Under the pieces are notes generated by a model that saw nothing but the letters and a program-made list of their open reading frames with translations, searched no databases and was not told the DNA's origin. 64,000 nt of DNA from JASLDZ01 sp038226305 (GTDB lineage Bacteria; Pseudomonadota; Alphaproteobacteria; Caulobacterales; Caulobacteraceae): positions 62,001 to 126,000 of the forward strand of contig JBBRQN010000003.1 in assembly GCA_038226305.1 (NCBI GenBank), written 5' to 3'. Positions 24,116 through 33,339 of this stretch are shown here, one piece after another (the first letter of the stretch is position 1; the number at the start of each line of letters is the position of its first letter). Position numbers and translations under genes: made by a program.

Positions 24116-25474
24116 ATGCCCGCCGCCCTCAAGCCTCCCGCCCCCGCCCCCCGCACGCCCTCGCGCCGCAACCACGAGCCGATGCTCGACATCTCAGGGG
24201 TGCGCCAGGCGTTCCGCGGCGGCGGCGCCTCAGACCTTCTGGTGCTCGACGGCGTGGACATGAAGGTGGACGCCGACGAGATCGTCGGGCTCCTCGGCCG
24301 CTCGGGCTCCGGCAAGTCGACCCTCCTGCGCATTATCTCCGGCCTCGTGCGGCCCACGGGCGGCGAGGTGAAGTGGCGGGGGCGCCCGATCACCGGCCCA
24401 TCAGGCTCGGTGTCGATGGTGTTCCAGAGCTTCGCCCTCTTCCCCTGGCTGACGGTGCAGGGGAACGTGGAGCTGGGGCTGGAGGCGCTTGGCCTATCGG
24501 CCGCCGAGCGCCGCTCCCGCGCGCTCTCCGCCATCGACCTCATCGGCCTGGACGGGTTCGAGAACGCCTATCCGAAGGAGCTGTCCGGCGGCATGCGCCA
24601 GCGGGTGGGCTTCGCCCGGGCGCTGGTGGTGCACCCCGAGCTCCTCCTCATGGACGAGCCGTTCTCGGCGCTGGATGTGCTGACCGCCGAGACCCTGCGC
24701 ACCGACCTCGTGGAGCTGTGGAGCGAGGGCAAGCTGCCGATCCGCTCGATCCTCCTCGTCACCCACTCCATCGAGGAGGCGGTGCTCATGTGCGACCGGG
24801 TGGTGCTGTTCGCCTCCAACCCCGCGCGGGTGGAGGCCGAGATCGCCATCGACCTGCCGCACCCGCGCTCGCGCACCGACAAGACCTTCATGGCCCTGGT
24901 GGACGACATCTACGGCCGCATGACCAATCAGGCGCTGGCCGCCCGGCACGCCGCGCGCACCGCCGAACCCGCTGCGGGCGGCGGCGTGGGCATGAAGCTG
25001 CCCGCCGTCTCGCCCAACGAGCTGGCCGGCCTGCTCGAAGCCATCACCGCCGAGCCCTTCAAGGGGCGCGCCGACTTGCCCGAACTGGCCGACGAGCTGA
25101 CGCTGGAGGTGGACGAACTGTTCCCCCTCGCCGAGACCCTGCAGCTCCTGCGCTTCGCCGAGGTGGCCCACGGCGACATCCGCATCACCGAACCCGGCCG
25201 CCGCTTCGTCGAAGGCGACGTGGACCAGCGCAAGCGCCTCTTCGCCGAGCAGCTGCGCGGCCACGTGCCCCTCATCGCCCAGATCCTGCGGGTTCTGGAC
25301 GAGCGCACCAGCCGCCGCGCCGGCTACACCCGGTTCTCCGAGGAGCTGGAGGACTACATGAGCGAGGACTTCGCCGAGGAGACCATGCGCGCCGCCATCC
25401 AGTGGGGCCGCTACGCCGAACTCTTCGCCTACGACGAGCAGAGCCAGGCCTTCTCTCTGGAAGACCCCGTCTGA
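24116..25474 (+). CDS. NitT/TauT-type ABC transporter ATPase with C-terminal AAA-associated domain
   Basis: A 452-residue cytoplasmic ATPase. Residues 22-270 form the ABC domain: Walker A GRSGSGKST at 61-69, Q-loop FQSFALFPW, signature LSGGMRQR, Walker B LLLMDEP, and the switch His in VTHSIEEA. Residues about 295-450 (LPAVSPNELAGLLEAI, then RFSEELEDYMSEDFAEETMR) match the AAA-associated C-terminal domain seen in some nitrate/taurine-type ATPases, probably a regulatory winged-helix module. It pairs with the upstream fused permease. The start at 24116 follows AAAAGAG. Confidence 0.9.
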   Translation: MPAALKPPAPAPRTPSRRNHEPMLDISGVRQAFRGGGASDLLVLDGVDMKVDADEIVGLLGRSGSGKSTLLRIISGLVRPTGGEVKWRGRPITGPSGSVSMVFQSFALFPWLTVQGNVELGLEALGLSAAERRSRALSAIDLIGLDGFENAYPKELSGGMRQRVGFARALVVHPELLLMDEPFSALDVLTAETLRTDLVELWSEGKLPIRSILLVTHSIEEAVLMCDRVVLFASNPARVEAEIAIDLPHPRSRTDKTFMALVDDIYGRMTNQALAARHAARTAEPAAGGGVGMKLPAVSPNELAGLLEAITAEPFKGRADLPELADELTLEVDELFPLAETLQLLRFAEVAHGDIRITEPGRRFVEGDVDQRKRLFAEQLRGHVPLIAQILRVLDERTSRRAGYTRFSEELEDYMSEDFAEETMRAAIQWGRYAELFAYDEQSQAFSLEDPV

Positions 25475-25477
25475 GGG

Positions 25478-26479
25478 CTATGCCAGCGCGTGTTCCCGGG
25501 CCGGGACCATGCCGAGGTCGGCCATCATCGCCACGTCGCTCACCTCGCCCGGCAGGGGCGTGGTGAGGAGCTTGCCGCCCACGAAGAACGAGTTGGCGCC
25601 CGCCAGGAAGCAAAGGGCCTGCGTCTCGCGGCTCATGGCCTCGCGACCGGCGGCGATCCGCACGCGGGAGCGGGGCATCAGGATACGCGCCACGGCGATC
25701 GTGCGCACGAACTCCAGGGCGTCCAGCGGCGGGCTGTCACCCAGGGGTGTGCCGGGGATGGGCACGAGGGCATTGATCGGCACGGACTCAGGGTGCTCGG
25801 GCAGGGTGGCGAGCGCGTGCAGCAGACCCGCCCGGGCCTCCCGCGTCTCCCCCATGCCGACGATGCCGCCGCAGCAGGTGCTGATGCCCGCCGCCCGCAC
25901 GCTGGCGAGCGTGTCGAGCCGGTCGTCATAGGTGCGGGTGGTGATCACCCGGGCGTAGTCCTCAGGGCTGGTGTCGAGGTTGTGGTTGTAGAAGTCGAGC
26001 CCGGCCGCCTTCAGCCCGTGCGCCTGGTCAGGGGTGAGCATCCCCAGCGTCACGCACGTCTCCATGCCCATAGCCTTCACGCCGGAGATCATGGCGGTGA
26101 GGGCGGGCATGTCGCGATCCTTCAGCTCCCGCCAGGCGGCGCCCATGCAGAAGCGTTGGGCGCCCCCGTCCTTCGCGGCGCGCGCCTCGGCCAGGACCGC
26201 ATCCACGGGCATGAGCCGGGTGGCCTTGAGCCCCGTATCGAACTTCGCCGACTGGCTGCAGTAGCCGCAGTCCTCCGCGCAGCCGCCGGTCTTGATGGAC
26301 AGGAGGCGCGACAGCTGCACCTCCGTGGGCTCGAACGCCTCGCGGTGCACGCTCGCCGCCCGGAACACCAACTCCACGAACGGAAGGGCGTAGAGCGCCT
26401 CCACCTCGGCCCGGCTCCAGTCGGTGCGGGTGCGGGGAAGGTCGGCGGCGGCGAGTGCGGTCACGGGGGCGGGCCTCAT
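25478..26479 (-). CDS. bioB: Biotin synthase BioB
   Basis: A 333-residue radical SAM enzyme that inserts sulfur into dethiobiotin. The SAM cluster motif is CAEDCGYC (about residues 67-74), followed by SQSAKFDTGLKA. Conserved FCMGAAWRELKDRDMP, METCVTLGML, YNHNLDTSPEDYA, and the [2Fe-2S]-site arginine region MPRSRVRIAAGREAMS are present. No other bio genes are in the window. It is divergent from an aminotransferase-like gene. The 3' end lies 3 bp from the convergent ABC ATPase stop. Confidence 0.97.
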   Translation of the reverse strand: MRPAPVTALAAADLPRTRTDWSRAEVEALYALPFVELVFRAASVHREAFEPTEVQLSRLLSIKTGGCAEDCGYCSQSAKFDTGLKATRLMPVDAVLAEARAAKDGGAQRFCMGAAWRELKDRDMPALTAMISGVKAMGMETCVTLGMLTPDQAHGLKAAGLDFYNHNLDTSPEDYARVITTRTYDDRLDTLASVRAAGISTCCGGIVGMGETREARAGLLHALATLPEHPESVPINALVPIPGTPLGDSPPLDALEFVRTIAVARILMPRSRVRIAAGREAMSRETQALCFLAGANSFFVGGKLLTTPLPGEVSDVAMMADLGMVPAREHALA

Positions 26480-26628
26480 CCTTCGGAATGGCTGGGACTT
26501 ATGCCGAAGCGCTTAGCGGTTCGGCAAGCAATCCCGGCGCAGGGTCGCCATCCTTAACGCGAGTGCCCGCAACCTTAACCATGCGGGGCCGGTCGCGGGT
26601 CCGATCAGGAAGCGCCCAGGAACACCGC

Positions 26629-27651
26629 ATGCCGGCTGCAGCCCTCCGCCGACCGTCCGACGACACCTCCCGCGTGACCCCTTTCGCGCGGGCGGGTGTC
26701 CACGCCGACGCCTGCGGGGCGCTGCTGTTCGAGCCCTCGGGCCGGGCGTTGATCGACTTTCACAACGCGGCGGGCGCGGTCCTCGTCGGCCACGGGCACC
26801 CCTACGTGGAGCGGGCCGCCAGCGACCACAGCGACCCGGTGACCGATCGCGCCGCCATCGCCGAGCGCCTGAACCACGCCGGAGCCCGGGCGGATTCCGT
26901 GCGCTTCGAGCGCGACCCCCTGTCGGCCTACGCCTTCGCCGTGGAGCGGGCCGAGCGGGCCACCCGCAAGACCGGCGTGGCGCTCACCGCCGACGTTCTC
27001 GCCGACCCCGGTGCCACGCCGGACGTGGCCGCCGTGGTGCTCGATCCCCTCGCCGACGGAGTGACCCCGGCCCTGGCCCGGGCCGCCCGCATGATGGCCG
27101 ACCGGGCCGATGCCGTGCTGATCCTCGACGAGCGCCGCTCGGCCTTCCGCTGCGCCCGCGGCGGCGGCGAGGCACTCCTGGGCGTTCCGGCCGACATGAT
27201 CGTCTACGGCCGGGCGCTGGCCAACGGGCGGCCCCTGTCGGCGGTGTGCGGCCCCCGCGCCCTGCTCGACCCGGCGCATGCCGCGCCCGAACTCGTTTCC
27301 GACGCCGCCCTCGCCGCCGCCGCCGCCACCCTGCGGCTGATGGAGCGCGAGCCGGTGACCACCGCCCTGCGGGTCCGCGGTGCAGAGGTGGCGGCCGAGC
27401 TTGAAGCCATGATCGCCGCCTGCGGCCTGGCCCCCGACGTGAGCGTGGCGGGAGACCCCGCCTGGAGCCGCCTGGTCTTCGCCAACGATGCCGAAGGCGC
27501 CCGCCAGCGCGCCTGGCGCCGGGCGCTCTACGCGCAGGGCGTCTACAGCCAGGGCGAGCAGGTGATGAGCTATGCCCACGGCGACCGGGAGATCGCCGCC
27601 TTCCTCGACGCCGCCGCCCAGGCCCTGACCGCGATGGCCGACGCCGCCTGA
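26629..27651 (+). CDS. Class III aminotransferase-like protein lacking the PLP lysine
   Basis: A 340-residue protein with the class III fold marks: IDFHNAAGAVLVGHGHP (near 42-58), VLILDERRSAFRC (Asp167, the PLP pyridine ligand, and the DE-SGFR-like block), and IVYGRALANGRPLSAVCG. In active enzymes the last block is GK-ANG-P with the Schiff-base lysine; here that position is Arg195. It is also about 90 residues shorter than usual, missing part of the N-terminal cofactor region. It probably does not transaminate. It is divergent from bioB, so a link to the DAPA aminotransferase (BioA, same class) is possible but unproven. The start at 26629 follows CAGGAA. Confidence 0.72.
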   Translation: MPAAALRRPSDDTSRVTPFARAGVHADACGALLFEPSGRALIDFHNAAGAVLVGHGHPYVERAASDHSDPVTDRAAIAERLNHAGARADSVRFERDPLSAYAFAVERAERATRKTGVALTADVLADPGATPDVAAVVLDPLADGVTPALARAARMMADRADAVLILDERRSAFRCARGGGEALLGVPADMIVYGRALANGRPLSAVCGPRALLDPAHAAPELVSDAALAAAAATLRLMEREPVTTALRVRGAEVAAELEAMIAACGLAPDVSVAGDPAWSRLVFANDAEGARQRAWRRALYAQGVYSQGEQVMSYAHGDREIAAFLDAAAQALTAMADAA

Positions 27652-27788
27652 GGCCCGCGTCCCGACCCGTACGCTTGCGAACCGCTCGCGATTTTACCCG
27701 CCGCCTTGCGGGCCAAGGGATCGCGGACGTAAGAGACACCCGTTCGGCGGCGCAGCATGGCCGCCTCTTCTGCAGGCTCCGGGCACCC

Positions 27789-28223
27789 ATGACGCAGGCT
27801 AGGACCGATGCGGGCGCGCCGAAGGCTCCCGGTGCCGCCCGGGCCCGCCCCCTGTCGCCGCATCTGATGCAGTGGCGCTGGCACGTGACCATGGCCGCCT
27901 CCATCGCCACCCGCGCTACGGGTGTGGCGCTCTACGTGGGTGCCGCCCTGGTGGCGATCTGGGCCCTTTGCCTCGCGGGGGGCGAGGCCTCCTACGCCGG
28001 GTTCCTGGTCGTCATGGGGTCGTTCCTGGGCAAGCTCGTGCTGTTCGGGATCACCGTCAGCCTATTCTACCATCTGGCCGCGGGCGTTCGGCACCTCGTG
28101 TGGGACGCCGGCCACGGCTTCCAGCCGCAGACCGCCAACATGACCGCCGTGGCCGCCTTCGCCTTCGGAATCGCCGCCGCCGTGGGCGTGTGGGCCGTCG
28201 CCTTCGCCACCGGAGCCGCGTGA
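27789..28223 (+). CDS. sdhC: Succinate dehydrogenase cytochrome b556 subunit SdhC
   Basis: A 144-residue membrane anchor of complex II with three helices. It carries the family signature RPLSPHLMQWRWHVTMAASI followed by ATRATG, and the heme-ligand region YHLAAGVRHLVWDAGHG. With SdhD it binds heme b and ubiquinone. The start at 27789 (MTQARTD) gives a normal length. The sdhD ATG overlaps its stop by one base (TGATG), so the two are coupled. Confidence 0.95.
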   Translation: MTQARTDAGAPKAPGAARARPLSPHLMQWRWHVTMAASIATRATGVALYVGAALVAIWALCLAGGEASYAGFLVVMGSFLGKLVLFGITVSLFYHLAAGVRHLVWDAGHGFQPQTANMTAVAAFAFGIAAAVGVWAVAFATGAA

Positions 28224-28639
28224 TGGCCGGCCACATCCCCTCCTATCGCACGCCGCTGGGCCGCGCCCGGGGCCTGGGCGCCGCGCACCACGGCGTGTCG
28301 GGCTTCATCACCGAGCGCGCCACCTCGGTCGCCCTCGTGCCCCTGTGCCTGTGGGCCGTGTGGGCGGTGATCGCCGTGGCCCCCGGCGGCTACGAGAGCG
28401 CCTTCGTGTTCCTGCACAACCCGGTGCAGGCCACCCTGGCGGTGCTGCTGCTGATCGTCTCCGTGGTGCACATGCACGCCGGGATGCGGGTGATCCTGGA
28501 GGACTACATCCAGAACCCCCTGGCCCGCACAGGGGCCCTGCTCGCCAGTGCGGGGCTATGCCTTTTCATCGCGACCGCAGGGGCCATATCCATCCTGAAG
28601 GTGGCCTTCGCGGTCATCGCGCCGTCGGTCGGCGTCTAG
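28223..28639 (+). CDS. sdhD: Succinate dehydrogenase membrane anchor subunit SdhD
   Basis: A 138-residue membrane anchor with three helices: about 35-55, 68-90 and 110-132. It starts MAGHIPSYRTPLGRARGLGA, typical of alphaproteobacterial SdhD, and has HHGVSGFITERATSVAL and the histidine-bearing VHMHAGMRVILEDY, which supplies heme and quinone contacts. It is coupled to sdhC, and sdhA follows 26 bp later. Confidence 0.94.
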   Translation: MAGHIPSYRTPLGRARGLGAAHHGVSGFITERATSVALVPLCLWAVWAVIAVAPGGYESAFVFLHNPVQATLAVLLLIVSVVHMHAGMRVILEDYIQNPLARTGALLASAGLCLFIATAGAISILKVAFAVIAPSVGV

Positions 28640-28665
28640 ACCTTCGCAAGAGAGACACGAGCCCC

Positions 28666-30456
28666 ATGCCGCCTGCCTATAAGTTCGTCGATCACGAGTT
28701 CGACGTGGTGGTGGTCGGCGCGGGCGGGTCGGGCCTGCGCGCCGCCCTCGGCTGCGCCCAGGCGGGCCTGCGCACCGCCTGCATCTCCAAGGTGTTCCCC
28801 ACGCGCAGCCACACGGTCGCAGCGCAGGGCGGCATCTCCGCCTCCCTCGGCAACATGGGCGAGGATGACTGGCGCTGGCACATGTACGACACCGTCAAGG
28901 GCTCCGACTGGCTCGGTGACCAGGACGCGATCGAGTACCTCGTGCGCAACGCCCCGGCCGCCGTCTATGAGCTGGAGCACTGGGGTGTGCCGTTCTCGCG
29001 CACCGACGAGGGCAAGATCTATCAGCGCGCCTTCGGGGGCATGACCAAGAACTTCGGCGAGGCACCCCAGCAGCGCACCTGCGCCGCCGCCGACCGCACC
29101 GGCCACGCCATCCTGCACACGCTGTACGGCCAGAGCGTGCGCCGGCAGGTGGAGTTCTTCATCGAGTATTTCGCCCTCGACCTCCTGATGGACGAAGGCG
29201 TGTGCCGGGGCGTCACCGCCTGGAAGCTCGACGACGGCACCATGCACCGCTTCACCGCCTCGCAGGTGATCCTGGCGACGGGCGGCTACGGCCGGGCCTA
29301 CTTCAGTTGCACCAGTGCCCACACCTGCACAGGCGACGGCAACGCCATGGTGCTGCGCGCCGGGCTTCCCCTGCAGGACATGGAGTTCGTGCAGTTCCAC
29401 CCCACCGGCGTCTACGGCGCGGGCTGCCTGATCACCGAGGGCGTGCGGGGCGAGGGCGGCTACCTCACCAACTCCGAAGGGGAGCGCTTCATGGAGCGTT
29501 ACGCCCCGAGCGCGAAAGACCTCGCCAGCCGTGACGTGGTGAGCCGCGCCATGACCATCGAGATCAGGGAAGGCCGGGGCGTGGGCCCGAAGAAGGACCA
29601 CATCTTCCTGCACCTGGACCATCTCGACCCGAAGATCATCCACGAGCGCCTGCCCGGCATCGCCGAGACCGCCCGCATCTTCTCCGGCGTGGACGTGACC
29701 AAGGCGCCGATCCCGGTCCTGCCCACCGTGCACTACAACATGGGCGGCATCCCCACGAACTATCACGGGGAGGTCTTGACCAAGGTCGGCGGCGACCCCG
29801 ATGCCATCGTGCCTGGCCTCATGGCTGTGGGCGAGGCGGCCTGCGTCTCGGTGCACGGCGCCAACCGCCTGGGCTCCAACTCCCTCACCGATCTCGTGGT
29901 GTTCGGCCGCGCGGCTGGCCTGCGCGCCGCCCAGACGGTGACCCCCGGCGAGAAGCGCCCCGAGGTGAAGGACGCCTGGTCGGACAAGGGCCTCGCCCGC
30001 TTCGACCGGATGCGCAACGCCAACGGCTCGACCACCACCGCCGTGCTGCGCGATCAGATGCAGCAGGCCATGCAGGAGGACGTGGCCGTCTTCCGCACCG
30101 CCGAGACGCTGGATTCGGGCGTCGAGCGCGTGGCCGACGTCTACCGCCGCTCGTCCGACATCAAGGTCTCGGACCGCGGCATGATCTGGAACACCGACCT
30201 GATGGAGACCCTGGAGTACGACAACCTGATCGCCCAGGCCGTCGTCACCGTGAACTCGGCCGCCAACCGCCAGGAAAGCCGCGGCGCCCACGCCCGGGAG
30301 GACTTCCCGGACCGCAACGACGAGACCTGGATGAAGCACACCCTGGCCTGGTTCGACCCGGCCACGGGCAAGACCAACATCGATTACCGCCCCGTCCACA
30401 CCTACACGATGAGCAACGACGTGGCCTACATCCAGCCCAAGGCGCGGGTGTACTGA
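28666..30456 (+). CDS. sdhA: Succinate dehydrogenase flavoprotein subunit SdhA
   Basis: A 596-residue catalytic subunit that oxidises succinate to fumarate at the inner face of the cytoplasmic membrane. The FAD-binding start (DVVVVGAGGSGLRAALG), the covalent-FAD histidine His49 in TRSHTVAAQGG, and the substrate region HPTGVYGAGCLITEGVRGEGG are present. NMGGIPTNYHGEV and the C-terminal DYRPVHT block follow. The sequence is complete, with normal length. Unusually sdhB does not follow directly: a methyltransferase gene starts 10 bp later. Confidence 0.98.
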   Translation: MPPAYKFVDHEFDVVVVGAGGSGLRAALGCAQAGLRTACISKVFPTRSHTVAAQGGISASLGNMGEDDWRWHMYDTVKGSDWLGDQDAIEYLVRNAPAAVYELEHWGVPFSRTDEGKIYQRAFGGMTKNFGEAPQQRTCAAADRTGHAILHTLYGQSVRRQVEFFIEYFALDLLMDEGVCRGVTAWKLDDGTMHRFTASQVILATGGYGRAYFSCTSAHTCTGDGNAMVLRAGLPLQDMEFVQFHPTGVYGAGCLITEGVRGEGGYLTNSEGERFMERYAPSAKDLASRDVVSRAMTIEIREGRGVGPKKDHIFLHLDHLDPKIIHERLPGIAETARIFSGVDVTKAPIPVLPTVHYNMGGIPTNYHGEVLTKVGGDPDAIVPGLMAVGEAACVSVHGANRLGSNSLTDLVVFGRAAGLRAAQTVTPGEKRPEVKDAWSDKGLARFDRMRNANGSTTTAVLRDQMQQAMQEDVAVFRTAETLDSGVERVADVYRRSSDIKVSDRGMIWNTDLMETLEYDNLIAQAVVTVNSAANRQESRGAHAREDFPDRNDETWMKHTLAWFDPATGKTNIDYRPVHTYTMSNDVAYIQPKARVY

Positions 30457-30466
30457 CCCCCGCCCG

Positions 30467-31234
30467 ATGCTGATCGCACAGCGCGATACCGACGCGGACT
30501 GGCGCGAGCTCGGCGCCACCCGGCCGTGGTTCGGCGTCGTCAGCCTGCCTCAGTTCGAAGGGGCCGCCCTGGCCGAGGCCGACCTGCAGGCCTTCTACGC
30601 CGCGGGGGAGGCGGACGTCGGCCACCTCGCCGGACTGATCGCCCAGCACACGGGCGAACCCCTGCACGCCGCCCGGGCGCTGGACTTCGGCTGCGGCGTG
30701 GGCCGCATGACGGGCGCCATGACCGCCTTCGCCGATCAGGTCACCGGCGTCGACGTGTCCCCCGCCATGCTCGACGCCGCCCGCCAGCAGGTGGGCGGCC
30801 GAGCCACCTTCACCGATGCCCTGCCGCCGGGGCCGTTCGACTGGATCAACGCCTTCATGGTGTTCCAGCACATTCCGTCCGGCCGTGGCCTCTCCCTCCT
30901 CGACCAGCTGCTGGATCGGCTGGCGCCCGGCGGCGTCACCAGCCTGCAGTTCACCGTGGGCCGGGCCGATGCCCTGAAGGCGAGGAGCCGGTTCGGCCTG
31001 ACGCCCGCCCGCTATGACGGTGGCTGGCGGCATCGCCTGCAGTTTCGCCGGGCGCCCCGAGGCTCGGTCTTGATGTTCGACTACGACCTGACCGAGCTCT
31101 ACGAGCGCTTCCGGGCGCATGACGTGGCGCTGGCGACGCTGGTGCCCACCGACCACGGCGGCCACTACGGCGTGCACCTGATCGGCCGCCGCGGGGCCAA
31201 GGCAGGCTTGCGACACATGCCGCAAACCGCCTAG
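30467..31234 (+). CDS. SAM-dependent methyltransferase
   Basis: A 255-residue class I methyltransferase. The SAM-binding motif I is ALDFGCGVGRMTGAMTA (about residues 70-86), then VTGVDVSPAMLDAA, WINAFMVFQHI and LLDQLLDRLAPGG. The substrate is unknown. It sits 10 bp after sdhA, inside the sdh cluster, and is probably cotranscribed. It is not known as a complex II assembly factor, so placement may be fortuitous. An antisense reading covers it but has no family features. Confidence 0.82.
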   Translation: MLIAQRDTDADWRELGATRPWFGVVSLPQFEGAALAEADLQAFYAAGEADVGHLAGLIAQHTGEPLHAARALDFGCGVGRMTGAMTAFADQVTGVDVSPAMLDAARQQVGGRATFTDALPPGPFDWINAFMVFQHIPSGRGLSLLDQLLDRLAPGGVTSLQFTVGRADALKARSRFGLTPARYDGGWRHRLQFRRAPRGSVLMFDYDLTELYERFRAHDVALATLVPTDHGGHYGVHLIGRRGAKAGLRHMPQTA

Positions 31235-31315
31235 GCCTAAGGGGCTCTTGAAGGGGGCCGCCTGTCGTCGCAGCATCGCGCCGCGGCGAACCGGGCGCCG
31301 ACGCAGGGGGAAAAC

Positions 31316-33271
31316 ATGACCATCAGGACCACTCTGCTCGCGGGCGCGATGCTGCTCGCCGGTGTCACCGCCGCCCACGCCCAGGCACCCGCCCCCTACG
31401 CCGAGACCCCGGCCACCTTCACCCGGTCGGTCGCGAGCTTCGACTATGTGAAGCGCGACGTGATGATCCCAATGCGCGACGGGGTGAAGCTGCACACCGT
31501 GATCCTGGTGCCCAAGGCGGCGAGGCACGAGGGGATCCTGCTCACCCGCACGCCCTACAGCGCCGACGTACTGAGCGGCTACGCCCAGTCGCCCCACCTG
31601 GGCCCGATCCTCAACGGCTACGACAACGCGGTCGAGACCATCGTGGAGGGCGGCTACATCCGCGTCTTGCAGGACGTCCGGGGCAAGTACGGCTCCGAAG
31701 GCGAGTACGTGATGAACCGGCCGCTCGCGGGCACGGCGCTGAACCCCACCAAGGTGGATCACGCCACCGACACCTACGACACCATCGACTGGCTGGTGAA
31801 GAACATCCCGGAGTCGAACGGCAAGGTGGCGATCCTGGGCATCAGCTACGACGGCTTCCTGCCGCTCATGGCGCTGATCAACCCGCACCCGGCACTGAAG
31901 GCCTCCATCCCCATGAACCCCATGGTGGACGGCTGGATGGGCGACGACTGGTTCCACAACGGCGCCTTCCGCCAGCAGAACATGCCGTACATCTACGAGC
32001 AGGACGGCACGGCGAAGAACGACGAGAAGTGGTGGTCGGGCGCCAAGGACGACTACGACCTCTACATGCAGGCCGGTTCGGCCGGAGAGCTCGGCCGCAC
32101 CCACGGGCTGGAGCAGGTGGGTTTCTGGCGCAAGATCATCGCCCACCCGGCCTACGACGCCTTCTGGCAGGCGCAGGCGATGGACAAGATCCTCAGCGCC
32201 CAGCCCCTGAAAGTGCCGGTGATGCTGGTGCATTCCCTGTGGGATCAGGAGGACATCTACGGCGCACCCGCCGTCTACAAGGCGATCAAGCCCAAGGACG
32301 TGGGCGGCGGCATGGTCAAGCTCGTGCTCGGCCCCTGGCACCACGGGCAGGAGATCGAGGAGGCGTCGTCGCTGGGCGCCATCAAGTTCGACGCCGACAC
32401 CGCCCTGTGGTTCCGCCGCAAGGTGCTCAGCCCCTACCTCGCCCACTACCTGAAGGACGAGGCGCCGCCGCTCGACGTCGCTCCCGTCACCGCCTTCGAG
32501 ACCGGCGTGAACGAGTGGCGCCGCCTGCCCGCCTGGCCCGCAGGCGTCGACGGCGCGGCGCCCAGGCCGACGCCGCTCTACCTGCAGCCGAACGATCGCG
32601 CGGGCTTCACCGCCGTGACCGGCCCGGCGCGCACCGCCGACTACGTGTCCGACCCCAAGAAGCCCGTGCCGTTCCGCGCCCGGCCGAGCCAGCCCACGGG
32701 CTACACCGCCGACCTCTCCTGGGTGCGCTGGCTGGTGGACGACCAGCGCGAAGCCAGCGGCCGCACCGACGTCTTGAGCTTCACCACAGACGTGCTCACC
32801 GCCCCGATCAAGATCGCCGGCGAGGCGGTGGTCCACCTCACCGCCTCCACCTCGGGCACTGACAGCGACTGGGTGGTGAAGCTGATCGACGTCTATCCGC
32901 CGGAGACTGCGCCCGACGCCAAGATGGGCGGCTATCAGCTTCCAATCGCCATGGACATCTTCCGCGGCCGCTATCGCGAGAGCTTCGAGACGCCCAAGCC
33001 CGTGGCCGCCAATACGCCCCTGCCCTACCGCTTCGCCCTGCCCAACGCCGACCACGTGTTCCTGCCCGGGCACCGGATCATGGTGCAGGTGCAGTCGGCG
33101 TGGTTCCCGCTCTACGACCGCAACCCGCAGACCTTCGTGCCCAACATCTTCTTCGCCAATCCCGCAGACTATGTGGCCGCGACCCAGAAGATCACCGTGG
33201 CCGGCCCGGCAGAGAGCTTCGTGGACCTGCCCGTGGTCGCAGCCCCCGCGGAGGCTTACGCACGGCGCTAA
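31316..33271 (+). CDS. Secreted CocE/NonD-family alpha/beta hydrolase
   Basis: A 651-residue exported hydrolase of the X-Pro dipeptidyl-peptidase/cocaine esterase group. A signal peptide covers about 1-23 (AAHAQA). The nucleophile is Ser177 in VAILGISYDGF. DGVKLHTVILVPK lies upstream, and a histidine in LGPWHHGQE completes the likely triad. A C-terminal jelly-roll domain follows (from about 490: TAPIKIAGEAVVHLTAS, LPGHRIMVQVQSAWFPLYDRN). It hydrolyses acyl-peptide or ester bonds in the periplasm; the substrate is unknown. It lies between sdhA and sdhB. Confidence 0.9.
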   Translation: MTIRTTLLAGAMLLAGVTAAHAQAPAPYAETPATFTRSVASFDYVKRDVMIPMRDGVKLHTVILVPKAARHEGILLTRTPYSADVLSGYAQSPHLGPILNGYDNAVETIVEGGYIRVLQDVRGKYGSEGEYVMNRPLAGTALNPTKVDHATDTYDTIDWLVKNIPESNGKVAILGISYDGFLPLMALINPHPALKASIPMNPMVDGWMGDDWFHNGAFRQQNMPYIYEQDGTAKNDEKWWSGAKDDYDLYMQAGSAGELGRTHGLEQVGFWRKIIAHPAYDAFWQAQAMDKILSAQPLKVPVMLVHSLWDQEDIYGAPAVYKAIKPKDVGGGMVKLVLGPWHHGQEIEEASSLGAIKFDADTALWFRRKVLSPYLAHYLKDEAPPLDVAPVTAFETGVNEWRRLPAWPAGVDGAAPRPTPLYLQPNDRAGFTAVTGPARTADYVSDPKKPVPFRARPSQPTGYTADLSWVRWLVDDQREASGRTDVLSFTTDVLTAPIKIAGEAVVHLTASTSGTDSDWVVKLIDVYPPETAPDAKMGGYQLPIAMDIFRGRYRESFETPKPVAANTPLPYRFALPNADHVFLPGHRIMVQVQSAWFPLYDRNPQTFVPNIFFANPADYVAATQKITVAGPAESFVDLPVVAAPAEAYARR

Positions 33272-33339
33272 GGCCCCGCTTTGCAGCGCAGGCCTTCAGC
33301 CCCGTTCCCAAGCGCACAAGGGATCGCTAGATAAGCCGC

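Noticed and set aside
26545..26580. Two TTAAC words before the aminotransferase-like gene, as a CtrA box
   Set aside because: The CtrA full site needs about 7 bases between TTAA halves; here the gap is about 17, so only isolated half-sites are present.
28636..30519. A 627-codon open frame antisense to sdhA
   Set aside because: SdhA is unmistakable on the plus strand; the antisense product is His/Gly/Val-rich without motifs.
30245..33073. A 942-codon open frame antisense to the methyltransferase and CocE-type genes
   Set aside because: Mirror of third-position GC bias; the sense proteins have complete motifs and signal peptides.
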